Positions 16,727 to 24,998 of a stretch of 64,000 nt of DNA are shown in pieces. Location of the stretch: NCBI RefSeq assembly GCF_014621695.1, contig NZ_CP061281.1, positions 558,001 through 622,000 of the forward strand. The letters run 5' to 3'. The position numbers were made by a program, and so were the translations under genes. How positions within the stretch are numbered: the stretch's first letter is position 1; the number at the start of each line of letters is the position of its first letter. The notes under the pieces were generated by a model. The model saw nothing but the letters and a program-made list of their open reading frames with translations, ran no database searches and was not told the DNA's origin. The DNA is from Streptomyces xanthii (GTDB lineage: Bacteria > Actinomycetota > Actinomycetes > Streptomycetales > Streptomycetaceae).

Positions 16727-16859
16727 CGCCGCGTTCCGCTGCGCTGAGCGACCCGCGCCTGAGGCGGTCCGGGAATCCCGCAGGATCAGCTGCCCGGCTG
16801 CCGATCACTGGTCGGCCGGGGCCTCCAGAACCGCCCCCGCAGTCGGCAACTCCGGTCGA

Positions 16860-17258
16860 TCACAGGTTTCCTCCACTTTCATACACGGCCAGCTCTTCGG
16901 GCGTTCCGTGGAATGCGGGGCCGCAGTTGGAGGGCAGCCGCTCCACGACCATCGCGATCGCCTCCTGCGCCGTGTCAGCTCTGCCGATCTTCTGGGTCCG
17001 AGAAGGTCCCTCGACGTAGTACGGCCCGGCGTGGCCCGGTCCGGCTGCTGTCGGGCCGATGTAGGGCACGTCCCATGTCCAACGCTGCTCGGTGCAGCGG
17101 CTGAAGTGCAGCTCCCACATCCCCACCCAGGGGAAGAGCTGCCGCAGCCGAGGCTCGGCGTACGCCGCCACAACCAGTTCAGCGCTCACCCGGTCGGAGT
17201 CGAGCAGATCCTGCCATGCCGCTTCCACCTTGCCTGCGCCTGAAGCGTCCGTCGTCAT
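16860..17258 (-). CDS. DUF6193 family protein
   Basis: The 132-residue protein matches, as I remember it, the Streptomyces family labelled DUF6193 (natural product biosynthesis protein). Recognisable parts are AYAEPRLRQLFPW, LHFSRCTE and DVPYIGPT, then a C-terminal ERLPSNCGPAFHGTPEEL. The biochemical role of the family is not established. It has no membrane segment or signal peptide. Codon use is like its neighbours. It is not next to any biosynthetic cluster here, so the family name should not be read as evidence for a natural product locus. Confidence 0.75.
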   Translation of the reverse strand: MTTDASGAGKVEAAWQDLLDSDRVSAELVVAAYAEPRLRQLFPWVGMWELHFSRCTEQRWTWDVPYIGPTAAGPGHAGPYYVEGPSRTQKIGRADTAQEAIAMVVERLPSNCGPAFHGTPEELAVYESGGNL

Positions 17259-17423
17259 GGCCGCATTCTCGCCGCGCCACCGTTCCGGCAGCCGGTCGCC
17301 ATCATGGGAGTCGGCTGCTGCACGTTTCAGGACACATCACGAGTCAGTCACTTCTTCTCCATACTTTCTCCACGATCAGTGCGTGCGGAATAGCCTCGCC
17401 CCTCCATCTCCAAGGGGGACGCC

Positions 17424-17915
17424 TTGACTCATCCGTACATGCCTGGCCAACCGGTACCACCCGCAGGCGGGTTCCGTCCCGCGCCCAAGTGGGCTAGGAA
17501 GCGGTTCGTGCTTCCCGCCCTCGGGGTCGCCTTCCTCCTCGGTGGAGTCATCACCAGCGCCGGTGACACCACGACGCAGGCCGACGCCAAGCCGGCGGCG
17601 GCCGGCCCCGGTTCGAGCCCCAGGCCCACGGTCACCGTCACGGAGGCCGCCACCTCCAGCGCCGAACCGGCGCCGACCGTCACCAGGACCGTGAAGGCGA
17701 CCACCACCGTGCGGGCCACCGTCACCGCCGCGGCGCAGGGTGGGGGCGCCGCGGCCGGCGACGACTCCTCCGACGGTGGCAGCGGCGGCGGCAGCGTCTA
17801 CTACGCCAACTGCAGCGAGGCCCGTGCCGCCGGAGCGGCTCCGGTCCATCGCGGTGAGCCCGGGTACGCGAGTCACCTCGACCGCGACGGCGACGGGATC
17901 GGCTGCGACACCTGA
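17424..17915 (+). CDS. Membrane-anchored excalibur calcium-binding domain protein
   Basis: The 163-residue protein has an N-terminal proline-rich stretch, a membrane helix at about residues 30-46, a long Thr/Ala/Pro-rich extracellular spacer and a C-terminal excalibur domain (YANCSEARAAGAAPVHRGEPGY, then DRDGDGIGCD). The last motif resembles the calcium loop of EF hands. TTG 17424 is chosen because AAGGGGG lies just upstream. The next ATG (17439) is further from that site. The function of such surface proteins is not established, although some occur fused to nucleases. Confidence 0.85.
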   Translation: MTHPYMPGQPVPPAGGFRPAPKWARKRFVLPALGVAFLLGGVITSAGDTTTQADAKPAAAGPGSSPRPTVTVTEAATSSAEPAPTVTRTVKATTTVRATVTAAAQGGGAAAGDDSSDGGSGGGSVYYANCSEARAAGAAPVHRGEPGYASHLDRDGDGIGCDT

Positions 17916-17952
17916 TCCGTCGCAGCCGCTCCTCCGGCCTCTGCTGCGGCCG

Positions 17953-18717
17953 TCAGATCACCTCTTGTGCTGCGGCGAGGGCCCGCTCCCGGATGTTGCC
18001 GAACAGCTGCATCGCGGTCGCGGACAGGACGTCCTCGCCGCCGACGGTCCGCCGGTCCCCGCTGCGCGTGGGCGGGTCGTGGGGGCCCTGGACGGACGGC
18101 GGTGGGGGCGTCTGGCCCGGCATCACCAGGATGACCTCGCCGAAGCGTTTCACCCCGCCCTCGCGGACGACCATGGCCGCGTCCCGGGCGAGGTCCATAA
18201 GGAACACGCTCGCGATCCCGTCGAGGTCGCGGACCAGCGCCGGGACGGCCGTCGCCCCCTGGCTTCGGAGCAGCCGCCTGACGCCGGCCTCGAACCTGTG
18301 GGCGCCGGCCGCGGCACTCGGTCTGCGCGATGCACTGCGCCGGGGAGTGGGCACGATGGCCCCCTCGGCGTCGTACCGGACACCCAACAGGCCTCGAAAC
18401 GTCGGGCTGCGGACGTACCACTGGGTCCCGACCTCGAGTTCGACGTTCCGGTCGATCGCCGCGATGAGGTCTCTGGGGAGCAGTTTCGGCCGCGCCTCCT
18501 CCGCGGCCGCTCTCCGTGCACCGTCGATGATCTCCGTCAGCACGGTGCGCGTCACCGCCCCGGCGGCTCGCGCGGCCGCCCGGGAGACATGCATCGAGGT
18601 GACTCCCCTGAACACCGTCTTGACGAGCGCAGGCTTGAACGGCGGGGCGTCCGGGGCCGGGGCGGTCTTGGGGGCACCACTGTCCAGATGTACGGGCTGT
18701 ACGGGCTGTGCGCTCAT
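17953..18717 (-). CDS. Putative histone-fold doublet protein
   Basis: I do not recognise this 254-residue protein as a named bacterial family, but its pattern is that of a histone fold. Residues 27-39 give a short helix, 45-75 a long helix (SRAAARAAGAVTRTVLTEII), 76-80 a loop, and 81-90 a short helix introduced by PKLLPRDLIAAI, closely like H2A (TRIIPRHLQLAI). The next bases encode RNVEL where H2A has RNDEEL. A basic linker (RRSASRRPS) follows. A second helix-long helix unit is seen at 142-184, and RRTVGGEDVLSATA (222-235) resembles a histone loop 2/helix 3 after a proline-rich insertion. It follows fabV by 63 bp on the same strand. DNA binding is an inference. Confidence 0.6.
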   Translation of the reverse strand: MSAQPVQPVHLDSGAPKTAPAPDAPPFKPALVKTVFRGVTSMHVSRAAARAAGAVTRTVLTEIIDGARRAAAEEARPKLLPRDLIAAIDRNVELEVGTQWYVRSPTFRGLLGVRYDAEGAIVPTPRRSASRRPSAAAGAHRFEAGVRRLLRSQGATAVPALVRDLDGIASVFLMDLARDAAMVVREGGVKRFGEVILVMPGQTPPPPSVQGPHDPPTRSGDRRTVGGEDVLSATAMQLFGNIRERALAAAQEVI

Positions 18718-18780
18718 CGGGCGAAGTGCTCCCTGCCGTATCGGAGTTGCCGGAGGCTCACACTTCACCACGCGGGCCGT

Positions 18781-19992
18781 TCAGGCGGTGTGAGAGGGCC
18801 ACGGGACGTCGGCTTCGACAGGGGCGGTGTAGTCGACGCCGGGGACGGAGAAGCCGTAGAGGCGGCGGACTTCGTCGCCGAACCAGTCGAGGTCGGCGAG
18901 GGCGGTGACGCTCTCGCTGGTCGCCGCGCTCCAGCGTTCCGCCACGGCGTCCTGGACGGCGGGGTCCAGTTCCCAGGTGTCCAGGCGGACCCTGCCTTCG
19001 TCGTCGAGGGCGAGGGGGCTGGCGCCGGTCAACTGGTCCCACAGCGATACGAGTTGACCGATCGGAGGCACCAGAGCGTCACCGAGGACGCCGCGCAGCA
19101 GGCCGACGTACAGGGCGATGCCGGGGATGGCGGTGGACGACTGGGTGACGGCGGCGGCGTTGACCGAGGTCACGGCGCGGCCGCCCACCGTCTTCGCGAG
19201 GCGCTCGTCCAAGGTGCGTGCGGTGGCTTCGAGATGGGACTTCGCGGCGCCGATGGTGCCCTGCCGGTAGATCGCCGCGGTGAGCGGTGAGCCGATGTAC
19301 GAGAGCGCGGCGGTGGTGAAGCCGTCGGCGAGCAGGGAGCGGTCGGCCAGGAAGGTGATCCAGCGTTCCCAGTCGGTGCCGCCCATCACCGCCACGGTCT
19401 GCTCGACGTCGTCGCCCTCGGCGGGCGCCGTGGTGACCTCCTTGACCTCCGGGGCGCCGGACTCGTCGAAGACGAGGGTCTTGGTGGTGTGCGGCGCGCC
19501 GACCGGCTTGAGGACCGAGGCGTGCACCCGGCCGGTGTCCGGGTCGGTTCGGCGGGGCGCGGCCACCGAGTAGACGAGGTGGTCGAGCCGTCCCCCGAAC
19601 CGCTCGGTGAGGAGGTCGGCGACCTGCTCCTTCATCGTGTCGCTGAACGCGTCGCCGTTGAGGAAGACCATGTCCTGCCCGTGGAGCCGGGCGAGGCGGG
19701 CGGTGGCGGCGGTGCGGTACCAGCCGGCCGTACCGGTACGGCGGCCCGGCGCCTTCTCGAAGCAGACGCCGATCCCGCGGATTCCGGCACGGGCCAGGCC
19801 CGCGATCGTCGCCGCCAGGCCGTATCCGGCGGACGAGCCGATGATCAGGGCCACCGGCCGGTCACCGTCGTCGGCGCGGTCCGGCGCGGGGACCGCGTGC
19901 CACATCTCGTCCACCAGCGCCGCGCAGCCGCCGGGGTGGGAGTCGAGGAACAGGAATCCCCGGCTCTTGGGCTCGATGACGCGTTCGCTCAT
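18781..19992 (-). CDS. fabV: NADH-dependent enoyl-ACP/trans-2-enoyl-CoA reductase FabV
   Basis: The 403-residue length matches FabV. The cofactor motif IIGSSAGYGLA lies at residues 50-60. The catalytic Tyr-(x8)-Lys is present as YRQGTIGAAK (Y242, K251), where the Xanthomonas enzyme has Y236 and K245. N-terminal residues RGFLFLDSHPGGC also fit. The enzyme reduces the enoyl group in the last step of fatty acid elongation or acts on crotonyl-CoA, and it resists triclosan. It is best known from proteobacteria. It may be co-transcribed with the histone-fold gene downstream. Confidence 0.93.
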   Translation of the reverse strand: MSERVIEPKSRGFLFLDSHPGGCAALVDEMWHAVPAPDRADDGDRPVALIIGSSAGYGLAATIAGLARAGIRGIGVCFEKAPGRRTGTAGWYRTAATARLARLHGQDMVFLNGDAFSDTMKEQVADLLTERFGGRLDHLVYSVAAPRRTDPDTGRVHASVLKPVGAPHTTKTLVFDESGAPEVKEVTTAPAEGDDVEQTVAVMGGTDWERWITFLADRSLLADGFTTAALSYIGSPLTAAIYRQGTIGAAKSHLEATARTLDERLAKTVGGRAVTSVNAAAVTQSSTAIPGIALYVGLLRGVLGDALVPPIGQLVSLWDQLTGASPLALDDEGRVRLDTWELDPAVQDAVAERWSAATSESVTALADLDWFGDEVRRLYGFSVPGVDYTAPVEADVPWPSHTA

Positions 19993-20153
19993 GATGTGCT
20001 GTCCCAGGGTGTCGTGGCGGGCAGGGTGTGGGGCGGTCGGCTGGTCCGGCCACCCCGTCCCGCCAGTCTGTTGTGGCGCGCACGAGCGTGGTGATCTTGG
20101 TCGGCACAATGATGCCCGGCCGATCTTGGAGGGTTTGGCACTGTCTGCGCGCG

Positions 20154-20501
20154 GCCGTCGGCCATCATCCGTGAGCGCACCAGGTCAGGGGGAAGGGCCT
20201 CGAAGCGCAGTTCTCGGCGGAGTGCGGTTCCGAGGTGAGCGACTTGCTCGGCGCGGCCGAGCACCTCGGGTCTGGTCGGCACGTACGGGCCGTGGTCCGG
20301 TGGGTCGTGGGGCGCGAGCAGCTCGGTCTCGGCCGCGTCCGCGACATCCCGTTCGTCGACCACGGCCGTACGGGCGACATCCGCCCCTGAGACGATGTCA
20401 CCTGTGCGCAACCGCCCTGACCAGCCACGGGCGTTGAAGGCCCGGGTGTGGCTGCGGAGCACCACGGGGCGGAGACCGGCGTCGTGGAGCAGGGTTTCCA
20501 T
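20154..20501 (-). pseudogene. Remnant of an NmrA-type NAD(P)-binding reductase
   Basis: An in-frame stretch of about 116 residues matches the C-terminal half of NmrA-like NAD(P)-binding proteins: RTGDIVSGADVARTAVVDERD, then TRPEVLGRAEQVAHLG and FEALPPDLVRSRM. The N-terminal half, with the cofactor-binding GxxGxxG, is missing, and the frame continues past the homology into unrelated sequence. The 540-bp gap between the fabV start and the methyltransferase holds nothing else I can support. It is best read as a truncated gene. Confidence 0.6.
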
Positions 20502-20531
20502 GTCTCTGCCGGACCCCGTGAGCTCGGCCGC

Positions 20532-21302
20532 TCACTGCGGTGCGGTCGCCGCCGCGACGAACATCGGCAGGGCCAGGAAGAGGCGGTCGGCCTCGGCCCT
20601 GGCCCGTTGCTCGGCGATCCAGGCGTCCGCCTGCCCGCGCGTGACGGCACCGGCCGAACAGGCGCCCTCGGCCAGGCCGGTGAGCAGCGGCAGCATCGTC
20701 GGCCCCGTGAACACACCGGTGCGCACCTCTACCGTCACGTCCTCGAAGCCCGCGTCCAGGAGCAGGCCGCGGTACCGGCGGGCGGCTCGCGGCCCGGCGG
20801 TCAGATCGGCGCGGGCGTGCACGAGCCGACGAGTGAGGTCCGCGTCGTCGGAGTCGATGACGAACGTGTCCCAGTCCTGGCCGAGGAGCACGATCCGCCC
20901 GCCGGGCACCAGCACCCTGCGCGCTTCCCTCAACGCCCTTGCGGGGTAGCTCAGTTCGTGGAACACCTTGTCGGCGCGGTAGCCGTCCACGGACGCGTCC
21001 TCCAGCGGCAGCCCGTACGCGTCCGCGATCCGGAGGTCCGCCTCCGGCCACCGCTCCCGCGCCACGGCGACCATGCTCTCGTCCGGGTCCACCCCCAGGG
21101 CCCGCACGCCGCGTTCCGTCAGTTCGGACACGGCGCGTCCGGCGCCGCAGCCCACGTCGACCACGGCCTTCCCCTGCGTCGCGGCGAGCAAGTCGTAGGA
21201 CAGGGCGCGCAGTTCCTGGGCGCCGGGCAGTCGGTCGGCGGCGTCGAGGAGTGCGATCAGGGCATGCGCGGGCTGCTGAGTCTGTGCGGTTTCCTTGGTC
21301 AT
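20532..21302 (-). CDS. Class I SAM-dependent methyltransferase
   Basis: The 256-residue protein has SAM motif I VVDVGCGAGRAVSEL (residues about 47-61), motif II around GVDPDESMVAVA, and LVPGGRIVLLGQDWDTFV as motif III. It is a soluble Methyltransf_11/25-type enzyme, and the family does not fix the substrate. The gene is divergent from a MerR regulator with only 27 bp between the start codons. It is therefore the probable target of that regulator. No biosynthetic partners are adjacent. Confidence 0.87.
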   Translation of the reverse strand: MTKETAQTQQPAHALIALLDAADRLPGAQELRALSYDLLAATQGKAVVDVGCGAGRAVSELTERGVRALGVDPDESMVAVARERWPEADLRIADAYGLPLEDASVDGYRADKVFHELSYPARALREARRVLVPGGRIVLLGQDWDTFVIDSDDADLTRRLVHARADLTAGPRAARRYRGLLLDAGFEDVTVEVRTGVFTGPTMLPLLTGLAEGACSAGAVTRGQADAWIAEQRARAEADRLFLALPMFVAAATAPQ

Positions 21303-21315
21303 GAAGCAAGGCTGC

Positions 21316-21337
21316 GACTTAATGTCGGCATGAAGTC
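21316..21337. promoter_or_regulatory. 22-bp dyad overlapping the MerR start codon
   Basis: GACTTaATG (21316-21324) and CATgAAGTC (21329-21337) form an inverted repeat around TCGG, one base mismatching on each side. It lies between and into the divergent methyltransferase and MerR genes. It covers the MerR start codon at 21330. Long dyads of this size are typical MerR operators. Confidence 0.65.
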
Positions 21338-21785
21338 AAACGATCCCGCGCCGCCCGACGACTCCGGCGCCGCACGCGCGTGGCTGAGCATCGGCTCCGT
21401 CGCCGAACGCTTCGGCCTGGCCCCGCACGTGCTGCGGCACTGGGAGGCGTCGGGCCTGCTCACCCCCGCCCGCGACCCGGCCGGACGGCGCCGCTACGGC
21501 ACCGGCGACCTCGTCCGCGTAGCCGTGATCCTCCGCGCCAAGGAGGCCGGCCTCTCCCTGGACACCATCCGCTCGCTCGCGGCGAGTGCCGATCCCGCCG
21601 AGCGCAGGGAAACGCTGCGCGTGGAGGCCGACGCGCTCCGCTCGCGCATCGCGGCCGCGCAGGCATCCCTCGCGCTCATCGAGTGCGCCCTCGACTGCGA
21701 CCACGAGGACTTCACCGCGTGCGCCCACTTCCGGCAGGTGCTGACCGAGCGCGCCGGCGCGGGCCCCCGCCTATCCTTTCCCTAG
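21330..21785 (+). CDS. MerR-family transcriptional regulator
   Basis: The 151-residue protein begins with a MerR helix-turn-helix (SIGSVAERFGLAPHVLRHWE, residues about 18-37) and the arginine-rich wing RRRYGTGDL. A dimerisation helix follows, and the C terminus holds three cysteines and a histidine cluster (ECALDCDHEDFTACAHF). This is not the CxxCxC pattern of SoxR, but it could bind a metal or respond to thiols. It is divergent from the methyltransferase over a shared dyad that covers its own start codon. Confidence 0.9.
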   Translation: MKSNDPAPPDDSGAARAWLSIGSVAERFGLAPHVLRHWEASGLLTPARDPAGRRRYGTGDLVRVAVILRAKEAGLSLDTIRSLAASADPAERRETLRVEADALRSRIAAAQASLALIECALDCDHEDFTACAHFRQVLTERAGAGPRLSFP

Positions 21786-21822
21786 CCGCTCTTGCCCGGT
21801 CGTCGCATTCAGGGGGATTGCC

Positions 21823-22188
21823 ATGGACTGGTTCTGGTGGGTGCTGATCGTCTTCTGGACAGGTGGGTTCGCCTGGCTCGCCGACACGGTCCGTACGGCG
21901 CTGCGCAGCAGACACGAACGGAAGCTGGAGCTCTTGGAGGCGGCCCAGCAGGAACGCCTCGCCCTGGAAGCCGCGCACAAACCGCCGGAGCCGATCTGCG
22001 GGTGCACCCACCACCTGGCCAAGCACGACAAGCAGGGCCGCTGTCACGAGCGGGTCGAGGTGCCGACCGCCTGGGACGAGAACAAGAAGCCGTTGCGCTT
22101 CGAGGCCGGGCAGTGCAACTGCCAGCGGTACGTGGGCCCGCAGCCGCTGTCGCAGGTGTACGCGGAGGAGCTGACGGACGGCATCTGA
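21823..22188 (+). CDS. Small single-pass membrane protein with Cys/His-rich tail
   Basis: The 121-residue protein has one N-terminal membrane helix (residues about 3-20), a charged coiled-coil-like stretch (SRHERKLELLEAAQQERLAL) and a soluble tail with cysteine and histidine pairs (CGCTHHLAKHDKQGRCH and CNCQRY). The spacing suggests a bound metal, probably zinc. Similar proteins are common in Streptomyces as conserved hypotheticals. It stands 37 bp after the MerR gene and may be co-transcribed. No function can be given. Confidence 0.75.
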   Translation: MDWFWWVLIVFWTGGFAWLADTVRTALRSRHERKLELLEAAQQERLALEAAHKPPEPICGCTHHLAKHDKQGRCHERVEVPTAWDENKKPLRFEAGQCNCQRYVGPQPLSQVYAEELTDGI

Positions 22189-22220
22189 GCCGCTCCTGCC
22201 GGGCCAGGGCTCCGCGCCGG

Positions 22221-24188
22221 TCAGGCGGTCGTCCGCCCCGGTTCCGTACGGGACTGCGGCCCTTGCAGTTCGGCCAGGCCCTGCCGGGTGGCGGCCAGGA
22301 CGACCCGGTCGGTGGGGCGCAGGACGTAGCCGGGGTGCAGGCGCCAGATGAGACCGGTGGCGGGGGCGGGGTTCTCCTCGTCGGGCGAGGCGGCGAGGTC
22401 GGGCCGGCGTTCGTCCGGGGCGGCGGAGTCGATGGCCAGCACCCGCCAGGCCCCGGGCCGGAACGACTCGGCGACGGTGCGCCCCTCCAACTGGGGGTGC
22501 CCGGCCACGTCGAGGGCGGCGAAGAGGAGCACCTTGCGCTCGACCGAGATGGCTCCCAGGACCTGGCGGCCCATCATGGCGCCCGCGAAGGCGGGCGCGG
22601 CGAGCGTGGTGACGCTGCGGCTGCGGGTCAGGGCCCGGGGGTGGGCGGCGCGCAGGGTGCGGTAGACGGCGGTGGCGAAGGCGTCGTCGTACAGGCGCAG
22701 GGAGACCCGCAGGTCGGGTTTGACCGAGCGGGCGTACAGGGCGGCTTCGAGGTTGGTCGTGTCGCGGCTGGTGAGAGCGAGCAGGGCGTGGGCCCGGTGG
22801 ATCTTGGCGGCTTCGAGGACGCCCTCGTCGGTGACGTCACCGAGGATGGTGGGCACGCGCAGGCGGCGGGCGAGGGGGACGCCGCGGGCGTCCGGGTTCT
22901 CCTCCACGCAGACGACGGGGACGCCGAGTTCGTGGAGGCGGGCGAGGACGCGGGTGCCGATCTTGCCGAGGCCGAGCAGGACGACGTGGCCGGACAGTCC
23001 GCGCGGCGGCCGGCGCAGGGCGGAGGCGGTCCGGAACGTGCCGAGGGCTTCCAGGACGGCGGCGAGCAGGACGGGCAGCAGCAACAACCCGGCGAGCCCG
23101 GTGAGGAGTTGGAGGACCTGCCGGGTGACGGGTTCCCCGATCGCGGGGTCGTCGATGGCGAACAGGTCGAGCAGGGTGAGGTATCCGGCGCGCAGCGGGT
23201 GGGGTTCGGTGGTCGCCCAGGTGGCCAGAGCCAGGCCGAGGACGCAGGCGACGAGCCCGGCGAGCGACCAGCGCAGCCGGCGTGAGAAGAGCGAGCCGAT
23301 CGGCAGGCCGCGACCGGACAGGCTCCGCCGGGCTCGCCCCGGGGGTGCGGGGGTCACGGCGTCGAGGACCACGGTGCCGCGTCCGGTGGTCGCGGCGACG
23401 GTGCGGTCGTCGGGCAGGAGCAGGGGCCCGTCCTGGCCCGAGGCGTCAGAACCCTCGGTCCCCGCAGGGTCGTTGGTGGTGGAGGACAGCAGGGCGAGCG
23501 TGCACATGCCCGGGTCGGCACTCTCGCCCCGGCCCGGCGGGCGGCGCTCGGCGGCACGCAGCAGCAGCCCGTCGGCCTGGATCACCTTGCTGGTGCCCGC
23601 GACGACGGTTCCGGCGAGCGCGGGCGCGGCGGTGTCGGCGTCGGACAGGACGGTCGTGGAGGTGTCGAGGGCGTCCGGATCGAGCCCCGGCTGTGCCAGA
23701 GCGGCGGCCTGGTCGAGGAGTTGGGCGAGGTGCTGGCCGAGCTTGCGGTCGTAGAGCCGGATCACCAGGCGCAGGCGCGGGTTGAGCCGTCGGGCGGCCA
23801 GCGCGGCGCGGATGTTGACCTCGTCGTCGTCATGGACCAGCGCGAGCGCGTCCGCCCGCCCGGCTCCCGCCTCGGTCAGCGTGTCCTCGTCGAGGACCGG
23901 CGCCTCCAGGACCCGCGGCGCCTGCCCGGCCAGGGAGTCCGTCGGGGCCGGAGCGGTCCGGTTCATCGCCGCCTGGAGCCGGCTGAGCAGCGCGGCCGCC
24001 CGCATCCGGCCCGCGCCGCCTCCGGGGTCCTGCTCCGGGGTGGTGCGGGCCGAGGGGACGACGACGGTGACCTGCGTGCGATACAGCTGGCGCAGCTCGG
24101 TGGCCAGCCGCTCGGCGAGCGCGTCGTCACCGCACACGATCATGTGCGCGGGCCGGGGCGGATGTGTGGACTGGTGGGGAAGCGACAC
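22221..24188 (-). CDS. NAD-binding (TrkA-N) ion-channel-like membrane protein
   Basis: The roughly 655-residue protein has two TrkA-N/RCK modules, one at the N terminus (MIVCGDDALAERLATEL) and one in the C-terminal half (HVVLLGLGKIGTRVLARL). Between them are two membrane helices around the position of a channel pore. The loop where a K+ channel has TVGYG reads TLLDLFAIDDPA, so no potassium filter is visible. The plan resembles CASTOR/POLLUX-type channels. The start is uncertain: GTG 24188 keeps the PAHMIVCG lead, while ATG 24143 is shorter. The same frame runs on into the broken methyltransferase upstream. Confidence 0.8.
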   Translation of the reverse strand: MSLPHQSTHPPRPAHMIVCGDDALAERLATELRQLYRTQVTVVVPSARTTPEQDPGGGAGRMRAAALLSRLQAAMNRTAPAPTDSLAGQAPRVLEAPVLDEDTLTEAGAGRADALALVHDDDEVNIRAALAARRLNPRLRLVIRLYDRKLGQHLAQLLDQAAALAQPGLDPDALDTSTTVLSDADTAAPALAGTVVAGTSKVIQADGLLLRAAERRPPGRGESADPGMCTLALLSSTTNDPAGTEGSDASGQDGPLLLPDDRTVAATTGRGTVVLDAVTPAPPGRARRSLSGRGLPIGSLFSRRLRWSLAGLVACVLGLALATWATTEPHPLRAGYLTLLDLFAIDDPAIGEPVTRQVLQLLTGLAGLLLLPVLLAAVLEALGTFRTASALRRPPRGLSGHVVLLGLGKIGTRVLARLHELGVPVVCVEENPDARGVPLARRLRVPTILGDVTDEGVLEAAKIHRAHALLALTSRDTTNLEAALYARSVKPDLRVSLRLYDDAFATAVYRTLRAAHPRALTRSRSVTTLAAPAFAGAMMGRQVLGAISVERKVLLFAALDVAGHPQLEGRTVAESFRPGAWRVLAIDSAAPDERRPDLAASPDEENPAPATGLIWRLHPGYVLRPTDRVVLAATRQGLAELQGPQSRTEPGRTTA

Positions 24189-24273
24189 TGGATCATGGTG
24201 CTCGCCCCGCCGGGCCGAAGTCCACCGGAGGCCCCTCTTCCGGCCCGACGGCCCTCGTGTCGCGCCCGGTCGC

Positions 24274-24998
24274 TCAGGTCGCGCGCAGCAGGACGAGCGA
24301 GCCGGTGTACCTCGCTGCGCCGCGCGCTCGGCTCCGGGGCGTGGGACGAGGATGTCGAACTCCTGGCGGGCGCCGTCGTCGATGAAGCTCCATGCGGAGC
24401 AGGCCTGCCGGGCGGCGGGGTCGAGGAGCATCTCGGGGCGCCCGTAGTACGCCGCGTTGAAGCCGTCGGCGCAGTCCAGCGGGATGGGGACGGGCTGCAC
24501 GGAGACGGTGCCGCCGAGCGCGTCGGCCAGGGTGTCCAGGCGCGGGTGTCGCCGCGCTTCGGCGTCGAGCACGTCGGGGGCGTAGTCGTAGAGCCAGAAG
24601 TCGCGCACGCGCGCCGGGTCGCCGGTGGGGACGACGACGGGGCCGTTGGTGACCCGGCGCATCTCCCGCAGGCCCGCGACCGCGTCGGACACTTGGTGAA
24701 CGATGAAAAGGGCCATGGAGGCGTCGAACTGTCCGTCCTCGAAGGGGAGGTCCTCGGCGACGGCGTCGATCGCGGTGGCGAGTTCGGCCGGGCGCCGGGC
24801 TCTCAGGGCGAGGGAAGGCTCGACCGCTGGGACGGTGTGCGCGTCGGTCTCGTAGGAGCCGGTGCCGGCACCGACGTTCAGAACGTCGTGCGCGTCCCCG
24901 AGGGCCCGGGCGACAGTGCGGGCGATACGTACGTCGGAACGGCGGCAAGGTGGTCGACCTCGCCCGCGCTTGCTGCCGTCGTAGGTGCGCATGACCAT
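24274..24998 (-). pseudogene. Frameshifted class I SAM methyltransferase
   Basis: One frame begins MRTYD at 24992 (or 24998) and carries VLNVGAGTGSYE (SAM motif I), LPFEDGQFDASMALF and REMRRVTNGPVVV, through to SAWSFIDDGARQEF. It then leaves the homology and runs into the channel gene without a stop. The expected family C terminus (YTGSLVLLRAT followed by a stop at 24274) is found in another frame. The piece linking the two is shorter than in intact members. The gene has therefore suffered a frameshift, probably with a deletion. A sequencing error alone would not explain the missing segment. Confidence 0.65.

Noticed and set aside
22221..24998. A single 925-residue fusion of methyltransferase and channel protein
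   Set aside because: The methyltransferase C terminus is in another frame and the junction region is not conserved in either family. The open frame is best explained by a frameshift in a decayed gene.
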